Positions 21,601-32,089 are shown, numbered from the stretch's first letter. The stretch is DNA of 64,000 nucleotides from Siphonodentalium dalli (GCA_032622095.1 CP136067.1:134297990-134361989); one strand, 5' to 3'. Program-made: numbers and translations. Notes: generated by a model not told the origin, from the sequence alone.

Positions 21601-24600
21601 CTGTCGTATTTCAAACAACAACATCAAACTTTATATTAAACCTCTTTCCTGACAGAAACACCGTACAACAGAAGCATGCATCTGTTTTCGCACATAATTT
21701 ACTTTACATATATTTATAAGACATATTTCCAATAAAATGTTTTAATTTTCTGTCCCGATTCATGGAAACTAATTGAAGAAAACGGTTAGTTCCTAATGGC
21801 ATAATCCCCTATTGGCTGATCTACCTAACTACATATTTATATTTTTATCCCACCGAATCAACACAGAAACGGTATGGTTTGCAGGCATTTTGTCGTAAAT
21901 AACGATATGGTGTCAGAATATGAACGGAAACATGCACATGTGCCACAGCTAACTACGTGTGAAGTAAAAATTTATGTAGTTCCACCTGTAGCGAATTTGC
22001 ATGTAAATGCAATTATCTCGCAAGAATAAATCATACAGGTATTTGAAGGCAAATTCCAGTAGAACCGTTACACGTGAAACTACATAAATTTTACTTCTCA
22101 TGTCTTTCGCTTTGGTAAATATGCATGTTATGTGCTTATATCCGTTCATATTCTGGCACCATGTGGTTTTCTATGACGAAATGCCAGCAATAACACACCG
22201 TGCAAACTTGCCAGCGTATGAACGTACCCAGTCTGGAGTAAACTACATACCCACATATAAAAAATAGTGGGTCTGACGACCTTTTGTTCAGTTTTCATTT
22301 CCCAAACCCGGGATTCCTTGTAATTACCGCCAATCAAAACTTAGCTCCAAGAAATGTGTGCCCCAATAAAAAACTAGTAACATGTCACGTGCTTTCGGTG
22401 TGGAAATTCCGAAGGTGTGGCTAAATGTTGTTAAAATAGTATCCATGACGTCATGTTATACCAGAAGAGAAATTCACAAATCGACAAATAAAGTAGATTG
22501 TTGACGAGCGGTCGAAAGTTTAAAATCAAGAATCACCGGAACTGTAATTAGGATACAACTGGCCAATCGTTGGAGCTAATAATACGGCTGTGTAAGGTCG
22601 GGAGGGTTTCGGTTGGTGGTATAATTGTGTTGCTCTTCGCTCGTTTTGGCTGCGGTGGTACTACTGCCGGTACTGGGGAACTGATAGATCGTTTTGTATT
22701 GTCATTTTTAACTTTTTTTTTAGTTCTGGAGTTGTTTTAGCAAATAGTCCCGACATTCATGTATTTTTGATTCGTGGCCGTTGATTTGTGTTATTTTTTG
22801 ACAACATGGGCGACAAATCGCCTGGCCAATCTAAAAAATAATTCGTTCTGAGTCCAAGAGATCCACATAAATTGACATTTTTTTATAATTTCAAGAAGAT
22901 CTGTCTTAGTTATTGTACATATTATTTTGGATCCCGGAAGTTAGCTGTTTCCCTTTATTGTCAGTAAAACAACCGCCGAACGAAAAGTCACAAACCCTGC
23001 AACTATTAATTCCGATTCTTAGAATCGGCTTAACATGGTTGAAGCGGCCATGACGGCACTGGCACGTGACCATGTTTACGCCTGTCAATCACAACTAATT
23101 TCAGATTTATATTTAGTGCCGTGTGACGTAATTTGGGGGAAGCCCACTACCGTTCAGAAATGAAAAGTTGATGGGAATGCAATAGACTCAGTATCAGTAT
23201 GAATCTGAGTGTATGTTTACATAGACTGGAACGTACCCTAAGCTAGCATTGGGTATAAGGATTATGCAGAATACTAGTCAAACATTATTGCATAGAACAA
23301 TACTTATTCTTGATATGTGATATCTGCTATGAAATATCACGAACGATACTGTTATGTAGATAACATAAAAATATAGTAAACATTGCATCAGAAGAACAAT
23401 ATTACAGTTAAAAAAAATGGTCATGTTGTCAATACTTCCAGCGAAGAGTGCACTTATGTATAATTATGAGCTGCAATAATTATGAGCTGTCTATGATACG
23501 ATTGAATATTTGTCCTTTGTGTAGAATTCGTTTATTCTCTGATCAGAGATATATTGAGATAAATAGATAGAAGATATACAAAAGATTGAGAGAATATTGC
23601 AGTTTGAATTTCTTGTATATCTACCTTTGTCATCAATGGTGTTGAAAATATTTATGCATGACGTGAAGATGGAAAGAGAGTGCCTCACATGAGGGCCCTC
23701 GTGGCCCTGCATATATTCGAGATTCGATTCGATGTCAGATATAATTTAATTACATATGATACGTTATGTACCTATAATCGATTCCATATCGATAGTCGGC
23801 ACACTTTTCGATATCAGATTTCGACCGATTAGCAGGGCCCTGGTATGTTTTATGGCTGATTAATAGCACGAATTATATTATTCTGTATATATATCTTCAA
23901 GATGCTGTGTTGGCCGGGGGAAAGTAAATATGCTCACATCATAGCTCACCAATACGAAATTAGAATGTAATCGCCCCATCCCTTATATATATCACGTGGG
24001 ATTAGATTTAATATGTTGTTGTTGTAGCTGGAGTTTTGGAACCCTGAAAATCATTGAAGTATGAGATTGTTCGGTGTACTAACAGGCTTTAAGATTGTGT
24101 GCCGATGTTCTTCTCGTGGTGGACACCTACATGTCATGTATATTGTGATTATGGTATGAAAAATTAAAACACATCTTAAAAATCTTAAATTTGGTCGTAT
24201 GTTGGTTAAAGATGCACTCTCCCCACAAAACATGTACGTTTTGTATGCTAGAAAATAATGAGACCGGATCCATGATCTCATTAATAGGATTCTTTGGTGA
24301 CCAGGTACAGTACCAGTCAAAAGAAGTGATATATTAACCGTGCTATTTTCGCGCCCAATATCGCAATAATATTGCAAGAGTAAACGCTTATAAGCCCGCC
24401 GCTTGCGATATTATTGAATATTTTGCGCTTAATATCGCAATATTTCGCGATTAATATTGCGATATCGCGTGCTTAATGTTGCGACATCTTGCGCTCAAAA
24501 TTGTGACATTTAAAGCACATTATAGCTTCTTCTATATTGTTTGGCATAAATGTTTTATATTTGTATATAATAATACATGTAGTTGTAAATGCTATATGTA

Positions 24601-27600
24601 CACTATATGTACACTGTACGTACACTATATGCACAGTATTTATCTAATATAATTATAATACTGTCGGGTCTGCATGGAAATTTGTCGCGCTCAATATTGC
24701 GACAATGCGCGCTTAATATCGCAATATTTTGCGCTTAATATCGCAATAATAAGCGCGACAGATTTTTGGTATTGCTCTATAATCACGCCTTTTTTTAAAA
24801 TTAAGCGCACTTAATATCGCAATAAAGGCGCGCCTCAATATACCACTTATTCTGACTGATACTGCATCGACTTTCAAAAGAGGAATAGTTTGCACATTTA
24901 AAAATTTTGTCTCACTTATGAACTTTCGCTCCCGACTTATTATTTATGGATGATTGCGTTGATCTTAGTGATTTTTGTGGCAAATTATTGATGTTGATGT
25001 CTAGTATTTTTAGTTTTTATCTTTTGCGTGCTAAGCTGGAAATAGGTTTCGAAAATTTAGTCCAATTTGGTATCAAATCTGATCGGGCATCTTTAATTGG
25101 TGCTATTTTTCGCCCACAATGAAGTCAATATTTAGAGGATATTACTTGGTTTGTTTGATATCAGCCCGATGTAACCGAAGGTCAAGGGGTGACATGAGGT
25201 TATCGAGGGCAGATATCAAACCAACCAAGTTTTTATTAACTAGATCGCATCTTAGTAGCTGACAACTCTTTCAAATGAGTGACGTCGCAAACATGGAAAC
25301 ATACACGTCATTTTATAGCAGTGAAGTAGATTGTCGCCATGTCGTAAATCCATATTAATCGGATTGGTGGTGTCGCAAATCGATATTACTCGGTTTAGGG
25401 ACGATATTAGCCTCATTCGATAGCATACTTTTCTGGACAAAAATGTCATATCAATTTAATAATCAGAGGATATGACTTGGTTTGTTTGTTTTTTATTAAG
25501 GATGATATCAGGCCAATAATAGCATATGTATTAATTATATCGCCTCTCGGTAACAGTGTAATATCGACACATGGTCACACAAATATACTGTATGTCTACA
25601 CGTTGTTTAGCAGTGATATAGAGTTACGGCATGTCGCAAAACCATATTACTCCGATTTGTGAAGTCGTAACATGATACTACTCGAATGGTTGATGACGTA
25701 TAATGATATTACTCGGTTTAAGGGTAAATAGAAGCGATATTCACCTAGTTCAATAACAAGCAGTTGTGGGCCAAAATGGCACTAAAATGACTCTCATTCC
25801 AGTTCGTTGTGGACGTGAATCTAAAACATATGCTATATACTATAAGTCCAATAATAATGAGACCGGACCCATGACACGAGAATCGGCTGATTTGTAAAGA
25901 AATGCAGCAACTGGGAAAATTATTTATATCGTATTGGTAATTTTCAAATGGAAAAGTATTTGTTTTGGGCATGTAATCACCCCACCCCTTATACATATCA
26001 CGCGGTACAGGCTCATTGCGTAAATAGGACCAATAATTGACATGTACTACATGTATTCGTCATAATTTTCTCGAAAATGGCGGTAAGATATGATTTTAGA
26101 TATCAGCATTCGTTTTTAACTATATATTCCCCAAATATATCAGCAAGGTGATATCTAATGAGCGATCCCATCAACTCATCTATTCATGAACTCAATCCTC
26201 GAAAAATAAGTCTCCTGAACTATTATGTCCCCTCTGCGGTCATATTTCTATTGAGTTATATAAATTATATATGTGAAGAAAAAGATGAAAGCTCTCTTCG
26301 GTGTAAGACATCCTGTCGCAATATTTTCGACCAAATTATGACGTCTGCGTGTAGTTTTCCGTCCCTGATAAAAAGCTACTCACCTGCCACCTTCTTGCAG
26401 TGGTGTCCATCCTCCGCGAAGTCACTGGTCAGCATCAATTCATTGTGTGAGCACGAAGATCTATTCTTGATCTATCAATAAATGTGATACATGAAATCAG
26501 CCATGAGGCGACATGCATCCACCCTTCCGCATTTGTGGTCAAACTGTTCAAAGAGTGGAACTATCATGGCTGGTAAAACATTGATTGGAAATTCTACGCC
26601 TAAAATAGACTGCAATTTTACTCATATGTTGATTTTACAATCAGTAACTGGGGGAATTGCTTGGACCAGCAATCGCATATGTTCATACATTTGGTCAATG
26701 TTTAGGACTGAAACTTCCATTACTGCATGGGAAGTTTTCCATCATTATGGGGACCAGATTGGAAATATCCAATAGTTGGAAAGCTTGAGATAACAGTTGA
26801 AAAGTTTGATATAACAGTTGGAATGCTTGAGGTAACAATTGGAAAGTTTGGGGTAACAGTTGAGAAGCTTGAGGTAACAATTGGAAAGGTTGGGGTAATA
26901 GAAGCTTCGAGAAATGTAAAACTGAAATAAATAAACTTGTCTTGATGTAACTAAAGCCAAGATCATTGTGTGCATGGAGAAAGAGCGAGCAATTGCACAT
27001 GTTTCAAACATTAATGTGACTATCAATGGCTAGAATATAACTGTCATCAGTGCACCAAGACAATCAGTGAATTATTTGAATGTCTATCATCTCAGATGAT
27101 CTCTCACAAGACCTAAAGTATCCTCACAAGACCTAAAGTATCCAAGTCTGGTATAGTGATGTGACTGCTCGTCATCTAGTTGACAGACTAATCAGGAAAG
27201 CGTTATGAAATTGTGTGTATCCTGCACAATGACCTAGGTGTACAAATGATCAGCAATTTATAAAACATTTTTTTTCAACTAAAACATGCAGCTTCTGAAA
27301 CAGGTTAAAACTGTTATTTGAACTAAATGAGATAATTCCCAGTCATATGAGTGATATCAGTAGAGTTTTATGTGATTTTAGACCAAATTTAGTGCATGTT
27401 TGAGGTGGTTGGTCCCCCAAAAAAACAGATGCGAAAACACGGCATACCTTCCTGCTAATTTTGTACCCCCCCCCCCCGGGTGGTCGGAAATTGTCCGCAG
27501 GTGTACCAAAGATAACACATGATACACGAGGGAAGCACGATTATGGAAGCACCGCGTTATGAGTAAACATTAAAATAGGACTCACCTTTATGAATATATC

Positions 27601-27882
27601 CATTTTGTTCGAGGCGTCCACATTTGAACCGATGTCCGACTGTCTTAATAGCGTGCACGTGCGAGTTTCAACATTATATCGAACGCGATCACACACAGAG
27701 TTTCTGTTGCCAAGTTTTTCACATCGAAAGATGTTTGAGACTGTGGCGTCGATAATTTCCTCGACATATTCCGTCAGAGAATTAGCCGAGTTACAAGCTA
27801 ATGCAACCCAAAACACACTTGCAGTGAACACTATCAGCATAGTTGTCCATTGTATGGCCACTATGTGATGAAATGGTGCCAT
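18371..27882 (-). CDS. Four-exon secreted PAN/apple-like + C-type lectin gene
   Basis: Exons inferred on the minus strand: 27882-27586, 26471-26384, 21354-21184 and 18609-18371, stop TGA at 18373-18371. The splice phases are 0, 1 and 1, and each donor (GTGAGT, GTGAGT, GTAAGT) and acceptor (AG) fits its neighbour. Exon 1 codes for a signal peptide (MLIVFTASVFWVALA from the inner ATG at 27840, or a longer form from 27882) and a Cys-rich segment with spacing CEKLGNRNSVCDRVRYN...TCTLL, resembling a PAN/apple domain. Exon 2 adds 29 residues with two Cys. Exons 3 and 4 form one C-type lectin domain, with WYQSRDAC, WIDGSD, a QPD motif and four canonical Cys. QPD lectins usually prefer galactose-type sugars (family knowledge). 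The product should be a soluble extracellular recognition protein. The introns are packed with repeats. Not checked against RNA. Confidence 0.75.
18611..19847. other. Intron 3, proximal part
   Basis: No intact frame. Two similar blocks reading GAGGTTT(C/T)GCAA...GGATAGAG lie at about 19312 and 19390, a weak ~78-bp direct repeat. Nothing else was recognised. Confidence 0.4.
19848..20370 (+). repeat. Three diverged tandem repeats of ~190 bp in intron 3
   Basis: The sequence GGGAGAGG(A/C)TATG(C/T)TTTCGA, then AAAACGCGA(T/G)AAAATTAAGTTTATA, then TTCCTTGCCAATTATAC occurs near 19853, near 20035 and (third copy, more diverged) near 20241. No coding frame is preserved. Confidence 0.65.
20371..21183. 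other. Intron 3, distal part, nothing recognised
   Basis: AT-rich with one GC-rich patch (GGCAGCCGGCAGGCGGCGGG near 20886). No domain or repeat could be supported. Confidence 0.35.
21184..21354 (-). CDS. Lectin gene exon 3 (N-terminal half of CTLD)
   Basis: 171 bp, phase 1 at both ends, between acceptor CTATTTCAG and donor GTAAGT. It encodes CGPNQYKIGGKC, then TWYQSRDAC (the invariant Trp and Cys of helix alpha-1) and GGRLLILDSQATFEEIRELL, the usual start of a C-type lectin domain. Confidence 0.8.
21431..21492. repeat. 62-bp hairpin
   Basis: Arms GTTCATGTAATAAGTTCAAC and GTTGAACTTATTATATGAAC face each other across a short centre containing ACATGCATGT. The phrase TTGTTGAACTTATTATGTGAAC recurs in part near 31009 and 62227, so this is probably a MITE end or short MITE. 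It lies in intron 2, 77 bp upstream of exon 3. Confidence 0.7.
21881..22188. mobile_element. Foldback element in intron 2
   Basis: Left arm (21881-22000) holds GCAGGCATTTTGTCGTAAAT, GTGTCAGAATATGAACGGA and GAAGTAAAAATTTATGTAGTT. All of these return in reverse complement and mirrored order at 22065-22188. The ~65-bp centre is not repeated. There is no frame for a transposase. Confidence 0.7.
22189..24307. other. Intron 2, middle part, nothing recognised
   Basis: No convincing exon or tandem repeat. A minus-strand frame at 23491-23712 has a donor-like GGTAGA, but its protein is unfamiliar and it would break the phase-consistent gene model. Confidence 0.35.
24308..24864. mobile_element. MITE-like element with palindromic TATCGCAATA arrays
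   Basis: Ends are inverted repeats: CAGTACCAGTCAAAAGAAGTG at the left versus CAGTATCAGTCAGAATAAGTG (reverse complement of the right end). Complementary GCGCGCC/GGCGCG blocks lie further in. Inside are two clusters (24350-24500 and 24685-24835) of the motif GCGCTTAATATCGCAATA in both orientations. No protein-coding content. Superfamily not assigned. Confidence 0.6.
24590..24640 (+). repeat. Short TACACTATATG tandem repeat
   Basis: Three to four imperfect 12-bp units of the type TATATGTACACT stand in a row inside the preceding element. Confidence 0.6.
25144..25230. repeat. Short inverted repeat ACTTGGTTTGTTTGATATC
   Basis: ACTTGGTTTGTTTGATATC at 25144 faces GATATCAAACCAACCAAGT ending at 25230. 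A related single arm (GACTTGGTTTGTTTG) follows near 25471 with GATATCAGGCCAATAA. It looks like a short foldback repeat family. Confidence 0.6.
25231..26383. other. Intron 2, distal part
   Basis: Nothing coding was recognised. ATGTAATCACCCCACCCCTTAT near 25972 resembles TGTAATCGCCCCATCCCTTAT near 23967, and AATAATGAGACCGGA(T/C)CCATGA occurs near 24253 and 25852, so a diverged duplication is likely. Confidence 0.4.
26384..26471 (-). CDS. Lectin gene exon 2 (short linker with two Cys)
   Basis: 88 bp between acceptor TATTGATAG and donor GTGAGT. It encodes 29 residues including SSCSHNELML and DGHHCKKVA. It begins in phase 0, as exon 1 ends, and leaves one base (G) that completes the Glu codon of exon 3. 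The small size and plain sequence would give little evidence alone; the phase fit on both sides is what supports it. Confidence 0.6.
26778..26903 (+). repeat. 21-bp minisatellite, six copies, in intron 1
   Basis: Units of the type GGAAAGTTTGGGGTAACAGTT repeat six times without gaps. Because 21 is a multiple of three, several frames stay open on both strands and give fake heptad-like peptides. It lies between exons 1 and 2 of the lectin gene. Confidence 0.85.
27190..27345 (-). repeat. Inverted partner of the 5780-5935 repeat
   Basis: Contains TCCTGCACAATGACCT, ATGATCAGCAATTTATAAAACATTTT and AACTAAATGAGATAA, the reverse complement of blocks at 5780-5935. It lies in intron 1 of the lectin gene. 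Confidence 0.55.
27586..27882 (-). CDS. Lectin gene exon 1 (signal peptide + PAN/apple-like segment)
   Basis: ATG at 27882, or more likely at 27840. The hydrophobic core LIVFTASVFWVALA is followed by a helical stretch and then Cys residues spaced as in PAN/apple domains: RCEKLG...SVCDRVRYNVET.TC.LL. The exon ends in MDIFIK followed by GTGAGT at 27585-27580. Frames that run on to 27541 cross this donor and are intronic. 'PAN/apple-like' is inferred from pattern only. Confidence 0.65.
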
Positions 27883-28182
27883 CAAATGTGTTATATTTTT
27901 GCTCGCCGCTGGATGCTTGATTACGTTTAAAATGTCTATCGTTTCACGAACATGTCCAGTATATAGTATAATGGTAACTGACGTTAATAGTTTGAATCAT
28001 CTGTGCGTAGGTGACAGCTAATGGATAGGTCTGTATATAATCGACCGGGTTAATAGAGTCATGCTTCTATGCAACAGCACGCAGTACAAAGCCGATGACA
28101 TCTTATTCAATCGATGAGAAGACAGTAATTTCTTCAGTTTCGAAATTTTGAAAAGATCTTACGAGAAGCTGCGTTATTGCAA

Positions 28183-28281
28183 GTGTGGTTACAAATTAGA
28201 TGTGAGTGTGGTTACAAATGAGATGCGAGTGTGGTTACAAATGAGATGTGAGTGTGGTTACAAATGAGATGTGAGTGTGGT
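28183..28281 (+). repeat. 23-bp tandem repeat, four copies
   Basis: GTGTGGTTACAAATGAGATG plus TGA repeats four times with one or two changes, then a partial fifth unit (GTGTGGTCAAAC). It lies about 300 bp upstream of the lectin start. Confidence 0.85.
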
Positions 28282-28529
28282 CAAACTATGAAAATAAAAC
28301 TGTTCAGCTATAGAATATTTAAACACTCCGGTAGGGTGATCAAATTTGTTATTTTTACAAATATTATATCCAAATTGACAACACACCGTCATTCTTATAT
28401 ATTAATGAAATGCAGTGACTCTCGATGCTAAATAGTTTTCGCTAGTTTATCGCCGATAGTTGCGTCCCGAATCGAGCGGTAAATATTTACAATTGAGCGT
28501 AGTTCAGACGATGTTTTCGAACTAATAGA

Positions 28530-28682
28530 ACTAATAGAACATTCAGAAGCAAAGACACCCAAAAACATGCTTATAACATATACATAGCGCCACGGGACAT
28601 CTTTTCCACTAACACCCATCATTGTTTCCCTGTTATAAGCATGTGTTCTGGTGTCTTTGCTTCTGAGTGTTCTATTAGTTCG
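28530..28682. repeat. Inverted repeat, ~50-bp arms
   Basis: Left arm ACTAATAGAACATTCAGAAG...CATGCTTATAACA (28530-28578) and right arm TGTTATAAGCATG...CTTCTGAGTGTTCTATTAGT (28631-28682) are complementary apart from a few bases. The left arm overlaps a minus-strand frame from ATG 28622 whose peptide contains a hydrophobic VYVISMFLGVFA. That could be a decayed signal-peptide exon related to the lectin, but the link is weak. Confidence 0.65.
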
Positions 28683-28844
28683 TTAATACATTATACCGTT
28701 TAAAATTGATATCACACGATGTTGGTTCACAGAATAAACACAGAAGATCTGAAGATGTTCTGATAACATGTTGGTTTGGTTAAAGGCGCCTGTATCTTTG
28801 GTTATAATTTATACTTACCACTTGTATCACACAGAGAAAATTTA

Positions 28845-29155
28845 GTTCCCCGGGAACCAAAACTGGTTCAAATGTTAATGTTTGTCCCAGACTCCCAGTA
28901 TAGTGGAACCAAACGAACAAATAAAGAACCAAAATGAAGAACCAATCATGTTTTTGTTCCTCGAAGAACCAAATTAAGTAAACAACAGACATTCTGATTC
29001 CACGTGGAACCAAACCTGTTTCATTGTTTCTGTCCTGAGGGGAGAACCAATGTGACCTGCATTTTGTTCTCTATCATGTCCCCGGATAGAACCAGACCAT
29101 GGAGCATTTTTTTCCATTTGGGATCCCCAATTGGTTCCTACTTGTAAAATCCTGA
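28845..29155 (-). repeat. Degenerate array of GAACCAA motifs
   Basis: The heptamer GAACCA(A/G) appears about eight times between 28850 and 29095, usually preceded by TG or AA and at irregular 12-50-bp spacing; TTGGTTC occurs near 29152. It looks like a much-eroded minisatellite. A minus-strand frame across it is not credible. Confidence 0.5.
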
Positions 29156-29920
29156 AGCCAAAGGAATAGTAATTTAGGAGCGTCTGATCGGATTGAGTAC
29201 CTTTAACTGCTTCGTTTTTATTTCTAGCATTCATTTTTGAGAGAGTCAACCTGTGAGCATGAGCTCACGCTGTTCTGTATGTGTATTCCGTGGCCAGTAG
29301 AATAAAGGGAACAAAACCAAATCTACAATCGATTTTAAATAAAAACGTTGAAACATTATCGGAGATTTGTTACGCTGCTTCTTTTCATATTTATAAATAT
29401 TCATGATGTAACGAGGGAAATAATGTCATTCATTTTTTTTCAAATTCAGAATTTAGAAGTTACTTTGTTTAAATGCAATTCAATGGAAACATGTTGACAT
29501 AATGTTGAACAGTGGTTGCGATATGTCTTTTCCTATAGCTATTTGGATATATATATTGCGAAGACGGGAACAATGAAACAGAAATAATGAATCATTCTCA
29601 AATTAAGAATCAGAGGCAGCCTTATTGTATATTAACCCTTTATATACAACATGGATATAAATGCCAGTTTATCCGTGGATAAACTATTTTATGGCCCAGA
29701 GAAGTTATATCATCATTGCAGTTACATCACCGTTCAATATATCTAGTCATTAGGGTAGATTATTGAAACGGACTATAAGTCATGGTTTGCGCATGCACAC
29801 CAATAATTAGGCCTTTCCGTTGAACAGTTTGTGAGCAGACGCTCTCACATTAAATATTCAATTTAATCAGAAATAATATGTTATTAAAATGTCAGTTTCC
29901 AGTTTAATAACGTCCCAAAA
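29156..29920. other. Upstream of the SGNH pseudogene
   Basis: AT-rich. The block CAGAGGCAGCCTTATTGTA ... TACAACATGGATATAAA (29608-29660) is repeated downstream of the SGNH coding region at 30870-30924, which suggests an element boundary repeat. Confidence 0.45.
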
Positions 29921-30555
29921 ATGTATAGCCTAGTAATTGTGGGAAGTTCTCATATGCGGAATTTTCGCGAATTGCTGACCGGTGCCAAGAATTTGTCAAT
30001 TAAAGACAATGTGGCTGCTGATTTTGGCACCGAGGAGGCCGATGTTTTCATCGTCGCTAAGGGGGGGGGGGGGGTGCGGGTAGATAAAGCCTATGATTTC
30101 TTACGCACAATTGAAGGTGCTTCGCCCGACAAGATATTCGTGCAATTAGGGTCTAATGACATTGGCTATCACCCACAGCTAAATCCATTCCCTTTAGACC
30201 CTAGACGGTCAGCAAAACGATCGTTGGTTTCGCGGAGGAATTACTTAAATTGAAAACTGTCAAACAAGTATTCATTGGAAAGCAGTGGCCGTTGGTGCGG
30301 GTGTATGGTTCAGAACATGCAGGCTATACTTTCTCTGATCAAGAATCCAAATTAAATATTAACTGTGCCGAACCATTTGATGTTATTCACAACATATTTT
30401 GGGAGCACCCCAGAATGTGGAGAAATCCTGATAAAAAATTAGACGGAGGTGGAGTGCATCTGAATGCATCGGGCAACAAAGCGTTAAAAGCGAGTTTAAA
30501 TAAAGCGATTTTGACATTTTTGGGTGAGTTTTTCGTGTGGAATGTTGCTAATTAA
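29921..30555 (+). pseudogene. SGNH/GDSL-type hydrolase, frameshifted
   Basis: ATG at 29921 begins MYSLVIVGSSHMRNF; GSSH stands where this superfamily has its nucleophilic Ser block. FVQLGSNDIG is the Asn-containing block III. GGGVHLNASGN near the end is block V with the catalytic His. These lie in order over ~190 residues, the usual domain size. The frame breaks between about 30197 and 30210: the first frame ends at 30253, while the continuation (EELLKLKTVKQVFIGK...) is read in another frame up to 30555. A run of 13 G at 30061-30073 is a second weak point. Known context: such small SGNH hydrolases ride on invertebrate retroelements, including tyrosine-recombinase (Ngaro-like) and CR1-like elements. 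No reverse transcriptase lies next to it, so it is a decayed fragment. Confidence 0.7.
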
Positions 30556-31933
30556 CCCGGATTTTAAACCGGAAGTTGACGTAACCAGGAAATGAATGTC
30601 AAAATGTGCTCGATACATTTTTAATATACCTTGTTTTGTTTCCAAGTCGGGGACTTATCTTTAATTACACTGCATTGGAGATGGTTGAGATGAAAGTTAA
30701 CATAAAAGCACAGTTTATTAATGAGCATGGTTTATTATATGTTCGATTGATCATTTTGTAAAAACAATCGTATTCTCATTTTCTCTGCATTGCAGCTCAG
30801 TAAGTCGGAATATTACATGATTGCATTGAGTTTGTTGAGGCGATTATGAATGCAGTAATAGTGACCAGTTCAGAGGCAGTATTATTGTAGATTACCCCTT
30901 TGTATACAACATGGATATAAAAGATAATACAGGTGCAGAATTAAGGATTGTGTGGAATTAGAGGAAAATGTTTAGACAATAAGTGTTAAAAAACGGTCTA
31001 TGGTCATTTGTTGAACTTATTAGCTGCACATTTCCGATATGAACTACCACTCAATGAGTATTTATTAAAGACATGGTTAGTTAAAGACGATAAAATGGAA
31101 AGTATGTTGGGCACTGATTATGCTCTCTCTGTTCAAAGTGTTTCAATAGCTATTGAGCGACAATGTAAATACTGGGGGCCCATGAACAGATCATTCCTTT
31201 CTCACATAAAGAATTCAGAAGCATTGTTATTTACAGCCAATTCAATGGAAACATTGGAATGATGTTTGACAGTCACTATGGTTATGCTATTTCTTTTCAA
31301 ATAGTTTTCAATGTATATTGATCGTCAATGGCAAAAATAGGAGCCGGGATGAAATCATTCGTTCATAGAATTTAAATATTAGGAAAAATTATATTCAAAA
31401 CCGATTCAATGGAGGCTGGAGATGAAAGTGACAATTACCCCTTTGTGAGGCGGTGAATTAAATGACGTCAATGCGTCATTCCGAGCTATAGACCGGTGTC
31501 ATATGAACCACAGTAGCGATATTATAACATTTGCCCTGCCTTATACTATTTGCTATTATGTGATAATTGTCCACCATATTTACTATGGCATTGTTATGTA
31601 TGTCACTCTACTCGCACTATGAGTCTGCCTGCATCCACCAATCCATTGCGTGTCGCGGGCGGTTGATCTGTATTCAACACTGCAATTGCCGAATGTTCCA
31701 TGCTCATATAGAAGTTATCTACGTAGGCTGATCCATTTGTTGATATTTCAGACAACACACGGGAGGTCATATGAATGTCACATGTGATTAAATAACAACT
31801 GCTGAACTCTTCTTGGATCAGCTGACTTATCTATAACAATATTCGTGTCCCATTCTGTTAAATGTTGAGTTATGACACTGTTTTCCACTTATTAAATAAC
31901 AAAATATTATTTTCTTCAAATAAAAAGAGACCA
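30556..31933. other. Downstream of the SGNH pseudogene
   Basis: Holds the second copy of the CAGAGGCAG...CAACATGGATATAAA block (30870-30924) and blocks resembling 29470-29530 (AATTCAATGGAAACAT near 31240). An 84-codon plus-strand frame from 31008 has no recognisable domain. The repeats suggest that the SGNH fragment is part of a repeat-bounded element. Confidence 0.45.
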
Positions 31934-32089
31934 CTTCAGCTACGTAATGAGCTATCGTGAAATAGTGTTATCGATCATGCATGCGCTTCAGCTGCGTAAT
32001 GAGCTATCGTGAAATAGTGTTATCGATCATGCATGCCCTTCAGCTACGAAATGAGCTATCGTGAACTAGTGTTATCGAGCATGCATGCC
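31934..32089 (+). repeat. 52-bp tandem repeat, three copies
   Basis: CTTCAGCTACGTAATGAGCT, continuing to GATCATGCATGC, repeats three times at an exact 52-bp period with a few substitutions. Three copies with no unique spacers and no nearby cas-type genes make this a minisatellite, not a CRISPR array. Confidence 0.85.

Noticed and set aside
23491-23712. Possible extra exon in intron 2 of the lectin gene
   Set aside because: Unfamiliar peptide and not needed; including it would disturb the phase-matched model.
26158-26481. 107-codon plus-strand frame
   Set aside because: Antisense to lectin exon 2 and its intron; the minus-strand exon explains the openness better.
26695-27026. Heptad-like proteins on both strands
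   Set aside because: Product of the 21-bp minisatellite, not a coiled-coil gene.
27541-27585. Extension of lectin exon 1 to the end of its open frame
   Set aside because: A consensus GTGAGT donor at 27585-27580 and phase fit to exon 2 show this is intron.
28183-28281. 23-bp repeat as a possible CRISPR array
   Set aside because: No spacers; simple tandem repeat.
31934-32089. Regular repeat that might be taken for a CRISPR array
   Set aside because: Units abut with no variable spacers, only three copies, eukaryotic context.
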